Both the position numbers and the translations under genes were made by a program. DNA of 64,000 nucleotides. Origin: Methanomicrobiales archaeon (GTDB taxonomy: Archaea > Halobacteriota > Methanomicrobia > Methanomicrobiales > Methanospirillaceae). Position 1 is the stretch's first letter, and each line of letters opens with the position of its first letter. Of the stretch, positions 63,079 to 64,000 are shown in pieces. The notes beneath the pieces are model-generated. The model ran no database searches. It was given only the letters and a program-made list of their open reading frames with translations, and was not told the origin of the DNA. Location of the stretch: the NCBI GenBank assembly GCA_012729535.1, contig JAAYCY010000065.1, positions 1-64,000 on the forward strand, read 5' to 3'.

Positions 63079-64000
63079 GTGGATGTAATTCACTTCTCTG
63101 ATGGAAAAATTCCTGCTGATTATCTCGGGTATGTGCGGATAAAACTACTCTGGATTATCGGCGGCATTATTCTTTTGTTTGTCCTGTTTATCTTATCAAT
63201 TTCTGTTGGAGCAGTCTCTATTCCACCATATGATGTTCTGATGACGCTACTTGGTCAGAACATCAATCACAAGTGGGATGCAATTATCTGGAACATTCGT
63301 CTTCCTCAGGCTCTGACCGCAGTAGTTGCCGGAGTAGGACTATCGGTTGCCGGAGTTGCGATGCAGTCAATACTCCGAAATCCCCTGGGTTCTCCATTTA
63401 CCCTTGGAATATCCAACGCCGGAGCGTTTGGTGCTGCAGTCTCAGTCATTATCTTTGGTACTGGAACCATTCAATCCACCATAGCAGATCCCATTTCAAT
63501 TAATAATCCGTATCTTACCACAATAACCGCCTTTGTTTTCTGCATGATTGCGACCGCCATCATTCTTCTGATTTCCCGGATACGGGGAGCATCACCGGAA
63601 GTTATGATCCTTACCGGGGTTGCACTTTCATCGCTGTTTACTGCCGGAACCATGTTTCTGCAGTATTTTGCATCTGATACCCAACTTGCTGCGGTTGTTT
63701 TCTGGACATTTGGTGATGTAAGCAGGGCTGGCTGGAATGAACTGGGACTTATGACAATTCTTGTAGGACTATCCAGTATCTATTTCCTGGTTAACCGATG
63801 GAACTATAACGCTATTGATGCCGGAAATGAAACTGCAAAAGGTCTCGGAGTAAATGTAGAACGTATCCGCCTTTTTGGTATGACAATATCTGCAATGATT
63901 ACTGCAGTAATTGTTGCATTTCTTGGCGTTATCGGATTTGTAGGTCTTGTCTGTCCCCACATGGCAAGAAGGATCATCGGAGATGACCAGCGATATCTCA
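63079..64000 (+). CDS. FecCD-family ABC permease (3' end beyond the window)
   Basis: GTG 63079 opens VDVIHFSDGKIPADYLGYVR…; GGAGGT overlaps it, so an ATT start at 63088 with that site cannot be ruled out. RLPQALTAVVAGVGLSVAGV-AMQSILRNPLGSPFTLGISN is the FecCD hallmark, and AKGLGVNVERIRLFGM and VGLVCPHMARRIIGDDQ follow. The frame is open to the last base. The ATPase gene should lie next on the right. Seven or eight spans are visible. Confidence 0.9.
   Translation, partial: MDVIHFSDGKIPADYLGYVRIKLLWIIGGIILLFVLFILSISVGAVSIPPYDVLMTLLGQNINHKWDAIIWNIRLPQALTAVVAGVGLSVAGVAMQSILRNPLGSPFTLGISNAGAFGAAVSVIIFGTGTIQSTIADPISINNPYLTTITAFVFCMIATAIILLISRIRGASPEVMILTGVALSSLFTAGTMFLQYFASDTQLAAVVFWTFGDVSRAGWNELGLMTILVGLSSIYFLVNRWNYNAIDAGNETAKGLGVNVERIRLFGMTISAMITAVIVAFLGVIGFVGLVCPHMARRIIGDDQRYL

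Noticed and set aside
1-64000. Search for tRNA, rRNA and CRISPR arrays
   Set aside because: No T-arm-like GGTTCRANYCC with a matching acceptor stem, no rRNA-like blocks and no regularly spaced direct repeats were seen by eye. A tRNAscan-type and a repeat-finder run would be decisive.

Overview
The window looks like chromosomal DNA of a hydrogenotrophic methanogen, most like a Methanospirillum-type member of the Methanomicrobiales. The signs are an FmdE-type formylmethanofuran dehydrogenase accessory protein, methanogen-style PAS-rich sensor proteins with an RHDIxNQL H-box, archaeal pilins (SPVIG signal), siroheme-decarboxylase/radical-SAM heme genes, archaeal TATA boxes and moderately AT-rich DNA with long noncoding gaps. 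The genus is an inference. I saw no rRNA, tRNA or CRISPR array.

Layout. 0-9 kb: the end of an unknown membrane protein, a secreted Cys-rich/Ca-binding protein, a 1.3 kb gap holding IS66-transposase and PIN-domain remnants, a small secreted protein, three tandem secreted paralogs that share duplicated promoters, a PstS remnant, an Fe-S flavoprotein next to a ribbon-helix-helix/zinc-ribbon regulator, and a broken HD-domain gene. 9-16.4 kb: an orphan PstS and two giant REC-PAS sensor proteins. 16.6-20.2 kb: a decayed defence island with remnants of an RNase J-like metallo-hydrolase, a COG2865-type ATP-binding protein, HsdM and an EVE protein around an apparently intact HepT/MNT toxin-antitoxin pair. 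20.2-25.4 kb: DtxR-type regulator, rubrerythrin and a four-gene ahb heme cluster.

25.4-41.9 kb: UPF0114 membrane protein, LOG-family protein, HtpX, EamA transporter, P-type ATPase, chemoreceptor, a branched-chain amino acid-type ABC importer split into two convergent operons (livGF / livKHM), C69 dipeptidase, GNAT and cupin proteins. 42.2-48.9 kb: a MacB-like export operon with a large extracytoplasmic partner, then a membrane Ser/Thr kinase behind an HTH-FHA fusion protein, an apparent phosphosignalling pair. 49.1-52.4 kb: a divergent BtuF / BtuCD cobalamin-type importer.

52.4-59.7 kb: a nucleotidyltransferase pair, J-domain protein, an overlapping three-gene operon (class V aminotransferase, unknown protein, methyltransferase), DUF4143 ATPase, a MarR-methyltransferase fusion with a palindromic operator, and two pilins. 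59.8-64 kb: cytosolic FmdE diverges from an operon of a secreted FmdE-like protein, a metal-chelate binding protein and a FecCD permease that runs off the end; an 18-bp perfect palindrome lies between the two. That last cluster, together with the HTH-FHA/kinase pair and the aminotransferase operon, is the best place to look for undescribed biology.
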